Assembly (NCBI RefSeq): GCF_949628265.1
Contig: NC_088788.1
Coordinates: 6,944,001 to 7,008,000 of the forward strand
Direction: 5' to 3'
DNA from: Cloeon dipterum
Lineage: Eukaryota; Arthropoda; Insecta; Ephemeroptera; Baetidae
Length of the DNA: 64,000 bases
Of this stretch, positions 62,545-64,000 are shown in pieces. Every line of letters starts with the position of its first letter. Positions within the stretch are counted from its first letter, which is position 1. Under the pieces are notes generated by a model, which worked only from the letters and a program-made list of their open reading frames with translations, did no database searches and was not told the origin of the DNA. The position numbers and the translations under genes were made by a program.

Positions 62545-64000
62545 TGTCTGCTAGAGACACAAACATTTAGATATCTTCGATGCATCAACAGAACGAATTC
62601 TGGAGCACTCATATTTGTTTATGTATATATTAGATGCATCATCAGAAAATTCCGGAGCACCTTTGTATGATTATAATTTTATTGTATGCAACATCAGAAC
62701 AAATTCCGGAGCACACTATAGATTTATATATATATATTTTTTTTTAAAGACACAAACATTTTGCTGTAGATATCTTCGATGCATCGACAGAACGAATTCT
62801 GGAGCACTCATGTGTTTGTTTATGTATATATTAGATGCATCATCAGAAAACTTCCGGAGCACCTTTGTATGATTATATTTTTTTTTTATTGTATGCAACA
62901 TCAGAACGAATCCTGGAGCACATTATAGCTATATATTCTTTTCATATGCAACATCTCAGAACGAATTCTGGAGCACATTATAGCTATATATTTATTTCCG
63001 TATGCAATATCAGAACGAATTCTGGAGCACACCACAGATATATATTTTTTTCATAATATGCAACATCAGAACGAATTCTGGAGCACATTATAGCTATATA
63101 TTTTTTTTCATATGCAACATCTCAGAACGAATTCTGGAGCACATTATTATAGCTATATATTCTTTTCATATGCAACATCTCAGAACGAATTCTGGAGCAC
63201 ATTATAGCTATATATTTTTTTTCATATGCAACATCTCAGAACGAATTCTGGAGCACATTATTATAGCTATATATTCTTTTCATATGCAACATCTCAGAAC
63301 GAATTCTGGAGCACATTATAGCTATATATTTTTTCCGTATGCAACATCAGAACGAATTCTGGAGCACACCACAGATATATATTTTTTTCATATGCAACAT
63401 CAGAACGAATTCTGGAGCACATTATAGCTATATATTTTTTTCGTATGCAACATCAGAACGAATTCTGGAGCACACCACAGATATATATTTTTTTATATGC
63501 AACATCAGAGCGAATTCTGGAGCACATTATAGCTATATATATTTTTCCGTATGCAACGTCAGAACGAATTCTGGAGCACACTATAGCTATATATATATCT
63601 TTTTCATATGCAACATCAGAACGAAGTCTGGAGCACACTATAGCTATCTATTATTTTTTTTCATATGCTACATCAGAACGAATTCTGAAGCACACTATAG
63701 CTATATATATCTTTTTCATATGCAACATCAGAACGAAGTCTGGAGCACACTATAGCTATCTATTATTTTTTTTTTCATATGCTACATCAGAACGAATTCT
63801 GAAGCACACTATAGCTATATATATCTTTTTCATATGCAACATCAGAACGAAGTCTGGAGCACACTATAGCTATCTATTATTTTTTTTTCATATGCTACAT
63901 CAGAACGAAGTCTGGAGCACACTATAGCTATCTATTATTTTTTCATATGCTACATCAGAACGAAGTCTGGAGCACCCTGATGCATCACAGAACGAATTCC
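62545..64000 (+). repeat. Satellite / tandem array of ~53-58-bp units, running off the window
   Basis: About 25 units centred on CATCAGAACGAATTCTGGAGCAC, separated by AT-rich linkers (TATAGCTATATAT, TTTTTTCATATGCAA). Units before 62900 form a longer higher-order repeat with AGACACAAACATTT and GATATCTTCGATGCATC. From 62900 the array is regular, with variants CAGAACGAAGTCTGG and CTCAGAACG marking sub-blocks. The long open frames here (up to 160 residues) are read in several frames at once because the unit is stop-poor. They are not genes. Confidence 0.9.

Noticed and set aside
62615..63927. Several long open frames (up to 160 residues) in the terminal tandem array
   Set aside because: They repeat the same short peptide in two or three frames at once because the satellite unit lacks stops. 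No start context, no domain, and the array itself explains them.

Overview
The window is eukaryotic nuclear DNA, almost certainly from an arthropod and probably an insect. Genes are split by short GT-AG introns, AATAAA signals follow the genes, and the sequence is full of small DNA transposons, MITEs and tandem repeats. The one gene with a secure orthologue is the 26S proteasome ATPase Rpt2 (PSMC1); its 439-residue product closely resembles the insect protein. The species cannot be fixed from sequence alone. The LRR-like multigene family would suit a hemimetabolous insect such as a mayfly, but that is a guess.

Layout. 1-20.7 kb is a head-to-tail + strand array of five copies (A-E; A is cut by the window edge) of one gene family encoding ~570-residue leucine-rich, F-box/LRR-like proteins. 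B-E have the same five coding exons with intron phases 1,0,0,2, and each has a conserved upstream block ending in a GTAAGG donor that looks like promoter plus untranslated first exon. Introns of D and E carry three different hAT-type elements with 8-bp target duplications (one pair has a mismatch). The spacers carry two 5S-rRNA-derived sequences. 20.7-34.5 kb has no gene I can support. It contains MITEs, three CpG-rich patches and one possible 60-base exon. 34.57-38.20 kb is Rpt2 (seven coding exons, one GC-AG intron, a tRNA-like SINE in intron 5). 38.45-40.83 kb is a small three-exon gene for a secreted protein of unknown function.

38.27-60.77 kb is a tandem segmental duplication with a 12.3-kb offset. 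Each unit carries the secreted-protein gene, a convergent - strand copy of the LRR-like family (F, G), and ~5 kb of spacer. In unit 2 the secreted gene has lost its promoter, first exon and first intron. Inside each spacer is an older rearranged block that joins the start of secreted-gene exon 2 to the end of Rpt2 exon 3, in the order expected of a tandem-duplication or circle junction. A GC-rich SINE relative of the Rpt2-intron element lies between the units, and a 424-bp full-length foldback element sits in unit 2. 61.2 kb encodes a small secreted Cys-rich peptide with an antistasin-like signature. From 62.55 kb to the window end is a ~53-58-bp satellite.

Main interest: a locally expanding LRR-like family with a shared exon plan and shared promoter block, in a region rearranged by nested tandem duplication and at least five kinds of non-autonomous element. 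Several insertions can be dated against each other by comparing filled and empty sites between paralogues. No gene here comes from a recognised virus, and I saw no coding-competent transposase.
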